Source: Euzebya pacifica
Lineage (GTDB): Bacteria > Actinomycetota > Nitriliruptoria > Euzebyales > Euzebyaceae
Reading direction: 5' to 3'
DNA: 64,000 nucleotides
NCBI RefSeq assembly: GCF_003344865.1
Contig: NZ_CP031165.1
Span: 2,485,910 to 2,549,909, forward strand
In this document: positions 49,801 to 57,197 of the stretch, in pieces
Layout of the letters: every line of letters starts with the position of its first letter
Numbering within the stretch: the stretch's first letter is position 1
Translations under genes and position numbers: made by a program
The notes under the pieces: generated by a model
Databases searched by the model: none
Seen by the model: the letters and a program-made list of their open reading frames with translations, nothing else
What the model was told of the DNA's origin: nothing

Positions 49801-51520
49801 GCAGGGGGCCGAGCTGATGAGCTACGGCAGCTCGCCCCCGGCGGTGGACCTGTCGCCGCTGGTCACGACGGTCAGGGACCGGTGGCCCTCGGACCTGACG
49901 TGGCGGCGGATGGTTGCGGCGATGGGTGGGCTGCCGACCACCACGCCGTTCCCGCCGTCCTCACCGGCCCCGGAGGCGTCTGCTCCTGCGCCCCGGCAGG
50001 CACCGCCCGGGGCGGACGGCGCGCTGGTGGTGTCGGTGCTCGAGCAGGACGGCGAACGGTTCCTGCTGCCGGCCGACCACGTGTCGGGCCGGGGCGCGAT
50101 CGTGGAGGCCGAGTCCGACGACCTCGTCGTGGAGGCCCGGGACGCCGACGGCGGAGTGCTCGCGGCCGCGCCGGTGATCGAGGGCGTGCAGGAGGAGGCA
50201 GAGGCGGTGCTGCACGTCGCCGTCCTGCCCGCGATGGCCGACGTCACGTCGCTCGTGCTGGTGGAGGACGGCGACGACGCCATCGCGTGGCCCGCCTCGG
50301 CCAACGCGCCCACGGTGTCGCTGACCGTGCCCGAGACGGTCACGGCCGACCGCGCGACCGTCGAGCTCGCGGTCGACGACGCCGACGCCGACGACGTGCT
50401 GGGGGCCACCCTGTCGATCTCCGTCGACGGTGGGGAGACCCGGTCGCTGCTGCGGCACCTCGATCCGGCCGAGACCGGTCCGGCCACGATCGACCTGTCC
50501 GGCTTCCCGACCGGGCCGGCGATCCTCCGTGCTGCCGTCTCCGACGGGCTGCTGGTCGACATCGCGGATGCGGACCTGGTCATCGGCCCGCTGCGCCGGT
50601 TGTCCGGTGACTCGCGTGTTGCGACGGCCATCGAGGTGTCCCGTGCCAGCCATCCCGAGGACGGGTCTGCGGCCACCGCGGTGCTTGCCCGCGCCGACGG
50701 GTTCGCCGATGCGCTGTCGGGTGCGACGCTGGCCACGCAGGTCGCCGGACCGCTGCTGCTGAACCCGACCGACCGGCTGGCCGACGAGGTCGCGGCCGAG
50801 CTGACCCGGCTGGACGTGGACGAGGTCGTCCTGCTCGGTGGGGTGTCGGCGCTGTCGGCGCAGGTGGCCGCGGACCTCGGTGCCATGGGCGTCACCGTCG
50901 AACGGGTGGCCGGGGACTCGCGCTTCGCCACCGCGGGCGCGGTCGCCGACCGGGTCGACAGCGCGCACGCGTTCCTGGTGGAGGGGGCGAACGCCGACCC
51001 CGGGCGGGGCTGGCCGGACGCGGTCTCGGCCTCGGCGCTCGCGGCCTTCCGTGGTGACCCCGTGCTCCTTGCCACACGGGACGAGCTGCCCGCAGCGACC
51101 GCCGAGGCGCTGACTCGCAACGGTATCGGCGCGGTGACGATCGTGGGTGGCACGGCCGCCGTCGGGGATGCGGTCGCAGCGGCGTTGACCGACCTCGGGA
51201 TCGCCGTGGAACGGGTGGCCGGCCCTAGCCGCTTCGCCACCTCCGGCGAGGTCGCGGCGCTGGCCCAGCAGCTCGGAGCCGACGGCAACCGGGTGTGGCT
51301 GGCGACCGGCTCGAACTTCCCCGACGCCCTGGCCGCCGGCCCTGCCGCTGCAGCCGACGGTGGCGTGCTGCTGCTGGTCGACCGCGACACGCTGGACGGT
51401 TCCCCCGCGGTGGGGGAGTGGATCGAGGACCACCCGGACCTGTCCCAGGTGACGCTCGTCGGTGGCACGGCCGCGATCAGCGACCAGGTGGCCGCCGACC
51501 TCGAGGCCCGGGCTGGCTGA
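46880..51520 (+). CDS. Giant secreted metzincin-type metalloprotein with propeller-like repeats and CWB2 anchor
   Basis: A 1546-residue exoprotein, the largest gene in the window. The signal peptide ends near TAPPDVAAQD. Residues ~40-540 are WD40/PD40-like (TolB-type) repeats with recurring patterns such as SRDGRYVFYLSD, SSDGAVVTFSAQT and SGSGEVVVFLSS. A central region (~550-1050) carries the zinc motif AAHELGHTMGIRHADG (HExxHxxGxxH) and a methionine-turn candidate AELMSYGSS. Beta-rich spacer modules (~1060-1240) precede three CWB2 repeats to the end (ATAVLARADGFADALSGA, EVVLLGGVSALSAQV, VTLVGGTAAISDQV). It starts with GTG after TTGGAG. The likely role is a wall-anchored protease or adhesin. 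Confidence 0.9.
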   Translation: MRAHRQIRAGLPRTAAVWVVVLLGLTAPPDVAAQDEPEPVMDVLRTADGAVPPEDFGTAIGHVVDDAGRIVAFATSVGGVLNDQPDDNDASDVYIWDRTDGRTRLISTANGSDAAADGPATNPRISRDGRYVFYLSDSTNGAPQPNTRDDGSRLGTMLLRYDVDRGTTELVTRSVDDRRACGQVNSNESVFGARAPFEIADDGSAVAFTARCPDLVYPAEDTTAWFNDELYLWREGHGVDWLSEGIPAPTAQDPHVGSGVRHVVRGISSDGAVVTFSAQTSGQRWQAFDRSAFEETANFFLYTWRAGLIEPVFFNNDLSPVGSSFHAMALAGDGRTWAVIPREASQRCGPTPAVCVRRGDSIAADIGPIDLPGPLSQSGIALARNGAGLVLETIGERSDSGAWFHDLETGENILVTRTPDGEPVDTLQPTELIGFNQRDRAVVSDDGTAVVFRGDPALFGFGNADEPFSRPEGSADLFVFDVPTRTVGLVAQPGTASTGGFVHISSFGQVITGSGEVVVFLSSQQLNDDDTDDGVDLYAWGGPVELPDPDPVVEAIEVNQGIQTRVARAGAIDSTVDYPDQDVPFVVGRDTLVRLYPFAGEGADPAVYDVDLRLQVELDIAPGVLPPQVVLETTTVIRPNVFGEPRPVVGPADAELDRQLLVMRADPSRTVEFVLDGDAVLSEGEVVGADLVPRELIRGVWLTPWHEFEDRAVGGTVRVDLQPAEDLRVHLLNFTGPHFRNLTDEFGRPGANADIGRFRREVVPYLERTTPFAGVAVASATDVVLQDPSRPFRARGADGRVRQLAPANDCLRALHLAALAAAGNVAPTAPADYTVTLGYGTTFRACFGLAYGFDGARLGASAATRYGNAWPMVTASLGDSAAHELGHTMGIRHADGSHREADAEAWPYGRGWINPSTSGPERQAFGALMTDLSGQLIATPLGTAVLSNSWTASVLDFCPTTGERTAPCTNGDAQQGAELMSYGSSPPAVDLSPLVTTVRDRWPSDLTWRRMVAAMGGLPTTTPFPPSSPAPEASAPAPRQAPPGADGALVVSVLEQDGERFLLPADHVSGRGAIVEAESDDLVVEARDADGGVLAAAPVIEGVQEEAEAVLHVAVLPAMADVTSLVLVEDGDDAIAWPASANAPTVSLTVPETVTADRATVELAVDDADADDVLGATLSISVDGGETRSLLRHLDPAETGPATIDLSGFPTGPAILRAAVSDGLLVDIADADLVIGPLRRLSGDSRVATAIEVSRASHPEDGSAATAVLARADGFADALSGATLATQVAGPLLLNPTDRLADEVAAELTRLDVDEVVLLGGVSALSAQVAADLGAMGVTVERVAGDSRFATAGAVADRVDSAHAFLVEGANADPGRGWPDAVSASALAAFRGDPVLLATRDELPAATAEALTRNGIGAVTIVGGTAAVGDAVAAALTDLGIAVERVAGPSRFATSGEVAALAQQLGADGNRVWLATGSNFPDALAAGPAAAADGGVLLLVDRDTLDGSPAVGEWIEDHPDLSQVTLVGGTAAISDQVAADLEARAG

Positions 51521-51568
51521 CCGGTCGACGCAGACATCCCGGGTCGAACCCGTACCATGTTGCTCCGC

Positions 51569-51584
51569 GCCGTCCTCGGACGGC
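51569..51584 (+). terminator. Stable hairpin between the metzincin gene and tRNA-Val
   Basis: GCCGTC-CTCG-GACGGC, a 6-bp GC-rich stem with a CTCG tetraloop, nine nt before the tRNA. It lacks a T-run. It may terminate the upstream transcript or belong to the tRNA 5' leader. Confidence 0.35.
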
Positions 51585-51592
51585 ACGCTCTC

Positions 51593-51666
51593 GGGCGCTT
51601 AGCTCAGATGGCGAGAGCGCCTCGTTTACACCGAGGAGGTCGGGGGTTCGAGCCCCTCAGCGCCCA
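51593..51666 (+). tRNA. tRNA-Val (anticodon TAC)
   Basis: All arms are visible: acceptor GGGCGCT/AGCGCCC, D arm (AGCTCAGATGGCGAGAGC), anticodon stem CCTCG/CGAGG with loop TTTACAC (anticodon TAC, reading GUA), and T arm with GGTTCGAGCC. Discriminator A is at 51666, followed by CCG, so the full CCA is not encoded. A TACCAT hexamer at 51553-51558 may be its -10. The DNA immediately 3' drops in GC and carries accessory genes, so this tRNA may have been an integration site. Confidence 0.95.
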
Positions 51667-51704
51667 CCGACTGTTGTCGATTCGACAACGTCGCCGCGTG
51701 ACCG

Positions 51705-52225
51705 CTAGCTGTTCAAGAGCGTCGCAACGTCATTGACGATCAGTTGGGTTACCTCTAGACCCTCATGACACGTGTTGATCGTTTTGCTCATTCGTCGCGT
51801 CCGTCGCGACCGGTCGCCCTGCTTCTCCGGGCGCTGTAGGTCGAGTTCATGAGACACCTCGTTCCGAGCCACGAAGAGCACGCGGAGGCCACCTATTCGC
51901 TTGCGAATATCCTTGTGGTCGATGCCGAGCGCACCTGCAACTCGCTGAACCTCCTCGGCGGACTGATGGCCGTGAGTCTCGAATGAGTTGCTTCGAGGTC
52001 GCATCCATACCCGCCCCCGTGAAGACGAGGGCGGCTCGCAGGAGGTCGGCTTCGTTCTCGGGTAGACGCCCTCGGATGTCGCCTCCTTGCGATTTCCGAA
52101 GATCGCGGATCTGGGTGAGTCCCAAGCAGCGCATCGACCGAGTCATAGGCCCCAGCGAGGAACCTCTGAGCAGTCTCAGTGGTCCGGCCGAACTCAGCGG
52201 GCGAACGACCCCTTAGCGTGACCAT
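51705..52225 (-). pseudogene. Unrecognised gene broken by two frameshifts
   Basis: Three consecutive minus-strand frames together read like one protein of about 170 residues. The first is MVTLRGRSPAEFGRTTETAQ up to DALLG (~52225-52120). The second is LTQIRDLRKSQGGDIRGRLP to DATSKQLIRD (~52130-51980). The third is ETHGHQSAEEVQRVAGALGI to the stop at 51705 (NEVSHELDL, VTQLIVNDVATLLNS). Helix content and the R-N-x-x-(S/A)-H-type element (ARNEVSHEL) recall HEPN-type proteins, which is a weak resemblance. GC content is visibly lower than in neighbouring genes, which suggests horizontal origin. Two indels make decay likelier than sequencing error. Confidence 0.5.
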
Positions 52226-52245
52226 CACAAGTCAGCTGATAGAGG

Positions 52246-52485
52246 TCATGCCGCAGCTGACCCGGCCCAATGCAGTTGCGCGCTCTCGGCACCGCTAGCC
52301 AGCAACTGGTCGAACAACTCATCAAGGCGCTTCGCGACCGGCATTGTCAGCCACACCTGGCCGCAGGCCGGGCAGACCTCAACCGGCACGTCCAGTACGA
52401 GGGCCGTCCGGCCATCCCGTTCAGCCAGACGTGCTCGCCGCTCGGGCTGGCGCACCCCCTGATCGCATCGTCCGCAGCGGGTCAT
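52246..52485 (-). CDS. YgiT-type zinc-finger antitoxin-like protein
   Basis: A 79-residue protein with two CxxC pairs (MTRCGRCDQG and VEVCPACGQVW), the YgiT/MqsA-type zinc ribbon. A short helical tail (VAKRLDELFDQLLASGAES) follows. It lacks the C-terminal HTH of full MqsA, as is common for antitoxins paired with DUF4258 toxins. Its ATG overlaps the upstream toxin stop by 4 nt (ATGA), giving toxin-first order. Zinc-ribbon antitoxins of this kind bind and neutralise the toxin. Confidence 0.8.
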   Translation of the reverse strand: MTRCGRCDQGVRQPERRARLAERDGRTALVLDVPVEVCPACGQVWLTMPVAKRLDELFDQLLASGAESAQLHWAGSAAA

Positions 52486-52778
52486 GGCTTCCTCACCTTG
52501 TAGTCGGCGCTCCAGCGCTCCTTGTCGGGTTCATACACCGTCACGATACGCTCCTCCTCACGGATGTCATCCACGACCACAACCACGTGGAGCGGTCGGG
52601 TCCACTCGATGATGAGCACCAGCTCCTTGACACCGTCATCGACCGCCGCTTCCTCGATGACCGCTCCACCGCCGAGCAGCTCCTCGAACTCGGCCAGCGT
52701 CATGTCGATCGAACGCACCTTGTCGAAGACGTGGTCGGTGAGGACCACGCTGTAGCCCTCGCGCCGGGCTGGAGTCAT
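52482..52778 (-). CDS. DUF4258-type toxin of a toxin-antitoxin pair
   Basis: A 98-residue protein with the DUF4258 pattern: an N-terminal His helix (VVLTDHVFDKVRSIDMTLAE), a beta core (LHVVVVVDDIREEERIVTVY) and an ending EPDKERWSADYKVRKP (the YxPDxxxW signature). Members paired with YgiT-type zinc-finger proteins are considered RelE/MqsR-like mRNA interferases. It is followed by the zinc-ribbon gene with 4-nt overlap, and lies in the lower-GC segment next to tRNA-Val. A GGGAG site lies ~8-10 nt before the ATG. Confidence 0.8.
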   Translation of the reverse strand: MTPARREGYSVVLTDHVFDKVRSIDMTLAEFEELLGGGAVIEEAAVDDGVKELVLIIEWTRPLHVVVVVDDIREEERIVTVYEPDKERWSADYKVRKP

Positions 52779-53092
52779 GGTCAGAGTCTCCCATGCGGGT
52801 GCGACAACCCCTCAAAACCGAGACAGGCCGGAAGTGGAGACGCGGTGAAGGCCCTGTCAGGGCCACGCGGACCGCTTGCTGACGCTCGCGATGGTCCTGC
52901 TCGTGGGGAATAGGGTCGACTGGACCCCCGGCTGGGGCCGCCCACCAGTCGAACCGTGGCCGAGGCGCCCGAGGAGGCGTTCTTCGGCTTGCTCGCCCAC
53001 CGTGACGATGGGGCCCTCGAGCGGTCGACCGACAGCGCGCTCGACTTGGCCGTACCGGCCACTCGAGCCGGGCCTTGCCCGATCCATGGCGG
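52779..53092. other. 314-bp stretch without a supportable gene
   Basis: This holds the 5' region of the toxin-antitoxin pair (ribosome site GGGAG near 52788) and the region 3' of the MFS gene. GC content rises from left to right across it, as if the edge of the accessory segment lies here. Open frames exist on both strands, but none has a plausible start and conserved content. Confidence 0.5.
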
Positions 53093-54502
53093 TCACGGCA
53101 GCCGGAGGAACGTCGCGACCAGGAGTGCGGCGGTGATGGTGATGGCGGCGTTGACGGCGATGGCGACCTGCAGCCCGGGAAGCAGGGCAGCGGCCACCAC
53201 GCTGGTGGCGATGGCGGACATGACGGGGGTACCGAGGGCGATGCCCACCTGCTGACTCATCGTGACCAGCCCGGTGGCGAGGCCCTGTTGGTCTGCCCCG
53301 ACCCCGGCGGTGGAGGCCACGGTGTAGGCGACGATCGCGACGAGGTTGGCGATGCCGCCGAGGAACGTCAGGACCAGCAGCGGAACCAGCCACACGCGGT
53401 TGCCGCCGGCGAACGCCAGCGGTGCAGTCGCGCCGGCTTGGCACATCAAGCCGAAGACAATGGCCGTCTTGGCGTTGGTCCGGTCGATCACCTTGGGAGC
53501 GACGAGGCCGCCGAGGACGGTACCGACGCCGAGAACCCCGAGGACGAGCCCGGCGGTGACGGGGCTGTAGCCGAGCACCTGCTGCAGGTAGAGCGTCAGG
53601 ATGAACACCAGTGAGGTGAAGGTCCCGAAGGCCAGCAGCCCGGCGGCGTTGCCCCAGGCGATGTTGCGCTGCCGCAAGAGGGCCGGTTCGACGAGGGGCT
53701 GGGCCACGCGGGACTCGATGGTGAGGAAGATCGCGAACAGGGCGACCGCGCCCAGGACCGGCCCCCAGGTTCCGGGGTGGGCCCAGCCGTGGTGCCCAGC
53801 GGTGTCGATGCCGAACACCAGCGCGACCAGGGCCAGGGTGATGGTGACCGCACCGGGGACGTCGAGCGCGGGGCGGGGGCCGCGGGCGGGGTCGCGCAGC
53901 ACGAACGGCGCGGTGGCGACGACCGCGATCGCGACGACAACGTTGACGAAGAACGCCCAGCGCCACGACACCGTCCCTGTGAGCAGGCCGCCGAGCACGG
54001 CTCCGCCGGTGAACCCCGCGGCCATGAGCGCGCCGTTGAGGCCGAGGGCACGGGACCGCGCCGGCCCCTCCGCGAACATCGTGGTCATCAGCGACAGCGC
54101 GGTGGGGGTGACCATCGCGGTCGCGAGTCCCTGCCCGACGCGGGCGGTGATCAGTAGTACGGGCTCCGTGGCGAGGCCGCCGGCCAGGGAAGAGAGGCCG
54201 AGCAAGACGATCCCGATCACGAACAGGCGCTTGCGGCCGTACAGGTCGGCGACCCGTCCGAAGAACAGGGTGAAGCCGGCGGCGCACAGGGCGAAGGACG
54301 TGACGATCCACTGCAGTGCGGAGGTGGCGAATCCGAGCTCGCTGCCGATGTGTGGCAAGGTGACGTTGAGGATGGAGAAGTCCACGGCGAGGGTGAAGTT
54401 CGCGGTCAGCAGGACCGCCATCGCGATCCGCTCCGCGGAGGTGAGGGGTTGGGCGCGCGCGTTCGCGGTCGATGATGGTGGGACGGTGTCGATGTCGGTC
54501 AT
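53093..54502 (-). CDS. MFS drug-exporter-type transporter (DHA2)
   Basis: A 469-residue, 14-TM major facilitator. Signatures are AVDFSILNVTLPHIGSELG in TM1, LQWIVTSFALCAAGFTLFFG, the loop GRVADLYGRKRLFVIG, and GFTGGAVLGGLLTGTVSWRW (antiporter motif C region). It is predicted to export drugs or metabolites by proton antiport. The start MTDIDTVPPS at 54502 is the first sensible one. It diverges from an MmyB-type regulator gene (116 nt between starts), a common local-regulator arrangement. It is not closely similar to the MFS protein at 18916. Confidence 0.88.
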   Translation of the reverse strand: MTDIDTVPPSSTANARAQPLTSAERIAMAVLLTANFTLAVDFSILNVTLPHIGSELGFATSALQWIVTSFALCAAGFTLFFGRVADLYGRKRLFVIGIVLLGLSSLAGGLATEPVLLITARVGQGLATAMVTPTALSLMTTMFAEGPARSRALGLNGALMAAGFTGGAVLGGLLTGTVSWRWAFFVNVVVAIAVVATAPFVLRDPARGPRPALDVPGAVTITLALVALVFGIDTAGHHGWAHPGTWGPVLGAVALFAIFLTIESRVAQPLVEPALLRQRNIAWGNAAGLLAFGTFTSLVFILTLYLQQVLGYSPVTAGLVLGVLGVGTVLGGLVAPKVIDRTNAKTAIVFGLMCQAGATAPLAFAGGNRVWLVPLLVLTFLGGIANLVAIVAYTVASTAGVGADQQGLATGLVTMSQQVGIALGTPVMSAIATSVVAAALLPGLQVAIAVNAAITITAALLVATFLRLP

Positions 54503-54618
54503 GGACCGCAGGTTCCGACGCCATGGGGTGGGTAGCCACCACCCTCGCGTGGGGAGTCCGTGGTCGCCTGGCACTGGCAGGGGTAGGTTCCGCTGCGCCG
54601 GCGCGCCACAATGGGGGC

Positions 54619-55506
54619 ATGGAACGACCGTCATCGGACGCGGTGCCCGCCGGGGCTGACGTCCATCGCCCGGTCACGGAGCTGGGTGAGTTCCTGCGTT
54701 CTCGCCGGGACCGGATCACCCCCGAGGAGGCCGGCGTGCGCAGCTATGGCCGCCGGCGGGTTCCGGGGCTGCGACGTGAGGAGCTGGCGCAGCTGGCAGG
54801 GGTCTCGGTGACCTACCTGACCCGGCTGGAGCAAGGACAGTCGCACAACGCCTCCGACGCCGTCATCGACGCGCTCGCCCGCGCCCTGCGGCTCGACCCC
54901 GACGAGCGGGCCCACGTGGACGCACTCGTGCATCCGAGGCCCGTTCGCCGGTCCCACCCGTACAGGCCGGAGACGGCCAGACCCGGCGCGGTGCAGCTGT
55001 TGCGTTCGATGGGCGAGGTGCCCGCGGTGCTCCTCGGGCGGTTCAACGACATCCTTGCCTGGAACCGCGCCGGGCACCTGTTGCTCGCCGGGCACCTCGA
55101 CGACGACGCACCCTCGAGGGTCGAGGGTCGGCCCAACCAGCTCACGCTGCTGTTCCTCGATCCCCACACCCGAGACCTGTACGTCGACTGGGCGGAAGAG
55201 GCCGCACGGGCGGTCGCCTCCCTGCGGTACGTGGCCGCGCAGTTCGCCGACGACCGGCGCCTGGCGGGGCTGGTGGGTGAGCTGAGCGTGAAGAGCCCCG
55301 AGTTTGCCTGCCTCTGGGCTGGCCACGACGTGCGGTTGTGCACCAGCGGCGCCAAGCGCCTCCGGCACCCGACGGTCGGGGTTCTGGAGCTGGGGTTCGA
55401 GGTCCTGCATCTGCCCGAGGGGAACGGGCAGCGCCTCCTCACCCACACCGCAGCGCCCGGAAGTGCCTCCTCAGCAGCGCTGCGCCTGCTCGTGTCGACC
55501 GCGTAG
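54619..55506 (+). CDS. XRE-type regulator with MmyB-like ligand-binding domain
   Basis: A 295-residue transcription regulator. An N-terminal XRE helix-turn-helix (~18-85; ELGEFLRSRRDRITPEEAG, LRREELAQLAGVSVTYLTRL, GQSHNASDAVIDALARAL) is followed by an MmyB-type domain (~110-285; GRFNDILAWNRAGHLLL, PEFACLWAGHDVR, HPTVGVLELGFEVLHLPEG). The MmyB domain binds a small molecule in characterised members. It diverges from the MFS exporter gene and is the probable regulator of it. An imperfect GGGTGG/CCACCC palindrome in the shared region (about 54525-54545) is a candidate site. Confidence 0.9.
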   Translation: MERPSSDAVPAGADVHRPVTELGEFLRSRRDRITPEEAGVRSYGRRRVPGLRREELAQLAGVSVTYLTRLEQGQSHNASDAVIDALARALRLDPDERAHVDALVHPRPVRRSHPYRPETARPGAVQLLRSMGEVPAVLLGRFNDILAWNRAGHLLLAGHLDDDAPSRVEGRPNQLTLLFLDPHTRDLYVDWAEEAARAVASLRYVAAQFADDRRLAGLVGELSVKSPEFACLWAGHDVRLCTSGAKRLRHPTVGVLELGFEVLHLPEGNGQRLLTHTAAPGSASSAALRLLVSTA

Positions 55507-55533
55507 GCCGCCGTCGCAATCCGTGGGCCGCAC

Positions 55534-56316
55534 TCACAGCTGGCGGAGCGCACCGCCATCAACGGCCCACTCTGCACCGGTCACTTGTGAGGCCCTGGGG
55601 GAGAGCAAGTAGGCGATCACGCCGGCGACGTCCTCTGGGCGGCCGACCCGGCCCGTCGGCAGCCGCCGCTCGTCACGGACGAAGGTCTCGACGGCGGTGT
55701 CGGGGTCGGTGTCGAAGCGGTCGGCCAGCTGCTCGGCAAACCCGCCCGGCGCGTCGAACAACGCCGTCCGGGTCGGACCGGGCGAGACGACGTTGGAGCG
55801 GATGCCGTCCGGTCCGAACTCGATCGCAAGCGACTTCGACAGTGACAGCAGCGCGGCCTTCGACGCCGCATAGGCGGCCATCGTCGGGTCGGGCATCCGG
55901 CCTGCCTCGCTGCCGATGTGCACGAGGCTTCCACGGGTCTCCCGCAGGGCGGGGACCACCGCGCGAGCAAGGCGGGCGGGGGCGAACAGGTTCGTTTCGA
56001 ACGTCGATCGCCACTCCTCGTCGGCGAAGCCAAGGAGGGACGGGCGCGTCTCGAAGCGCGCGGCGTTGTTCACCAGGGCGTCGATGCGCCCATACCAGGC
56101 CAGGGTTCGGGTCATCACATGGTCCCCCGCGGCCGGGTCGGACAGGTCCGCGGCCACGAAGTCGACCGTGTCGGGGAGTACCCCGGGCTGGGGCTCGCTG
56201 CGGGCCACGGCCACGACACGGGCGCCTTCGGCCACCAGCTCGTGGGCGGTGGCGAGGCCGATGCCGCTGGTGCCGCCGGTCACGATGACGACGTGGCCGT
56301 CAAGGTCGAGGTTCAC
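55534..56316 (-). CDS. SDR-family oxidoreductase
   Basis: A 260-residue classical short-chain dehydrogenase. The NAD(P) site is VTGGTSGIGLATAHEL (~10-25), and LVNNAARFE is the NNAG-type motif. The catalytic Ser lies in LVHIGSEAG, and YAASKAALLSLSKSLA is the YxxxK pair. ISPG-type VVSPGPTRTALFD and the ending ASQVTGAEWAVDGG are typical. The substrate is not predictable. It starts with GTG after AAGG at 8 nt. Confidence 0.9.
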   Translation of the reverse strand: MNLDLDGHVVIVTGGTSGIGLATAHELVAEGARVVAVARSEPQPGVLPDTVDFVAADLSDPAAGDHVMTRTLAWYGRIDALVNNAARFETRPSLLGFADEEWRSTFETNLFAPARLARAVVPALRETRGSLVHIGSEAGRMPDPTMAAYAASKAALLSLSKSLAIEFGPDGIRSNVVSPGPTRTALFDAPGGFAEQLADRFDTDPDTAVETFVRDERRLPTGRVGRPEDVAGVIAYLLSPRASQVTGAEWAVDGGALRQL

Positions 56317-56398
56317 GAGATGCCCTTCTTGACGTGGATGGAGACCCCTCGTCAGGGAGGGGGACGCGCCGGCCACATCGAGTGAGAACCGGACACGC

Positions 56399-56497
56399 TC
56401 AGACCCTGCGGCGGTCTCCAGGTCGCAACCAGAACCCCACGCTGCCCAGCACCGTCAGGGACACCAACGCCGCAGCGGCCACCGTCGCCGGCGTCAA
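56399..56497 (-). CDS. Possible 32-residue single-membrane-helix microprotein
   Basis: A short frame starting with TTG that overlaps the stop of the upstream NAD(P)-binding gene by 2 nt (TTGA), with GGGAG just upstream. It encodes TPATVAAAALVSLTVLGSVG, then FWLRPGDRRRV: one hydrophobic helix and a basic tail (positive-inside). It could be a real coupled microprotein or the surviving 3' end of a decayed membrane-protein gene. Too short for firm assignment. Confidence 0.25.
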   Translation of the reverse strand: MTPATVAAAALVSLTVLGSVGFWLRPGDRRRV

Positions 56498-57180
56498 CGG
56501 GCTCCCGAATGGGCCAGCGCCGACTCGCTCATCCGGCTGACGATGGCCGGCGCCTCACCGACGAGCGTGTCGTCGGTCAACGCCTCGACCATGAACAGCG
56601 CGAAGTCCGTCCGACGGGTCCGGTTGCTCTCCAGCACCGGGTCACCGACGTGCTGCGACCACACGGGCAGGCCCTCGCTCGGCCCCTCCTCCAGATCGCT
56701 TCCGCGCACCACCGTCCAGCGGCGGTCGCTGGCGAAGATCCGCCGGCACGCCTCCACCTGGTCGTCGATGTCGACGAACCGGAAGAACCGAGCCAGCACC
56801 GTCACGATCGGAAGGGTCAGGCGCAGGCGCCACGAGTATCGGTCCTGACCGTCCCTCGTGATGTGCCAACCACAGGAGAACACCACCCGTGCGTCCGGTT
56901 CGGCATGGTCCAGGACGGCTTGGGCAGTCCCGGACGAATAGCCCTTCACCCCGAACGGCACCAGGACGACCAACACGCCGTCGCAGCCGGCAACCGCCTT
57001 CGCGATGACCGCTGGATCGTCGGTCCGCCCCGGCACGATCGTGATCCGGTCGGCCACGTCGGCGAGCTTGTCGGTGCTCTTCGGCCGACAGACGCCGACC
57101 ACCTCGTGTCCACGCTCCAGCGCGTGCTCGATCATGTAGCGGCCCAGCTTGCCGGACGCGCCGATGATGCAGACCCTCAT
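56494..57180 (-). CDS. NAD(P)-binding (NmrA/epimerase-like) protein
   Basis: A 228-residue Rossmann-fold protein of the atypical/extended SDR group. IIGASGKLGRYMIEHALERG is the dinucleotide site, followed by VVGVCRPKSTDKLADV and DGVLVVLVPFGV. No clear YxxxK pair is seen, so it may be an NmrA-like sensor or a redox enzyme using another mechanism. In the promoter region lies the inverted repeat GTACGGTT-N11-AACCGTAC. Genes of this family are often controlled by HxlR-type regulators, which bind GTAC-type sites, but no such regulator is encoded next to it. Confidence 0.8.
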   Translation of the reverse strand: MRVCIIGASGKLGRYMIEHALERGHEVVGVCRPKSTDKLADVADRITIVPGRTDDPAVIAKAVAGCDGVLVVLVPFGVKGYSSGTAQAVLDHAEPDARVVFSCGWHITRDGQDRYSWRLRLTLPIVTVLARFFRFVDIDDQVEACRRIFASDRRWTVVRGSDLEEGPSEGLPVWSQHVGDPVLESNRTRRTDFALFMVEALTDDTLVGEAPAIVSRMSESALAHSGAR

Positions 57181-57197
57181 CCCTCTGTCCTTACTTA

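Noticed and set aside
51593-51666. attL/attR direct repeat of the tRNA 3' end
   Set aside because: No second copy of the T-arm/acceptor sequence could be found by reading the remaining 12 kb, and no integrase gene is visible, so an integrated element is only suggested.
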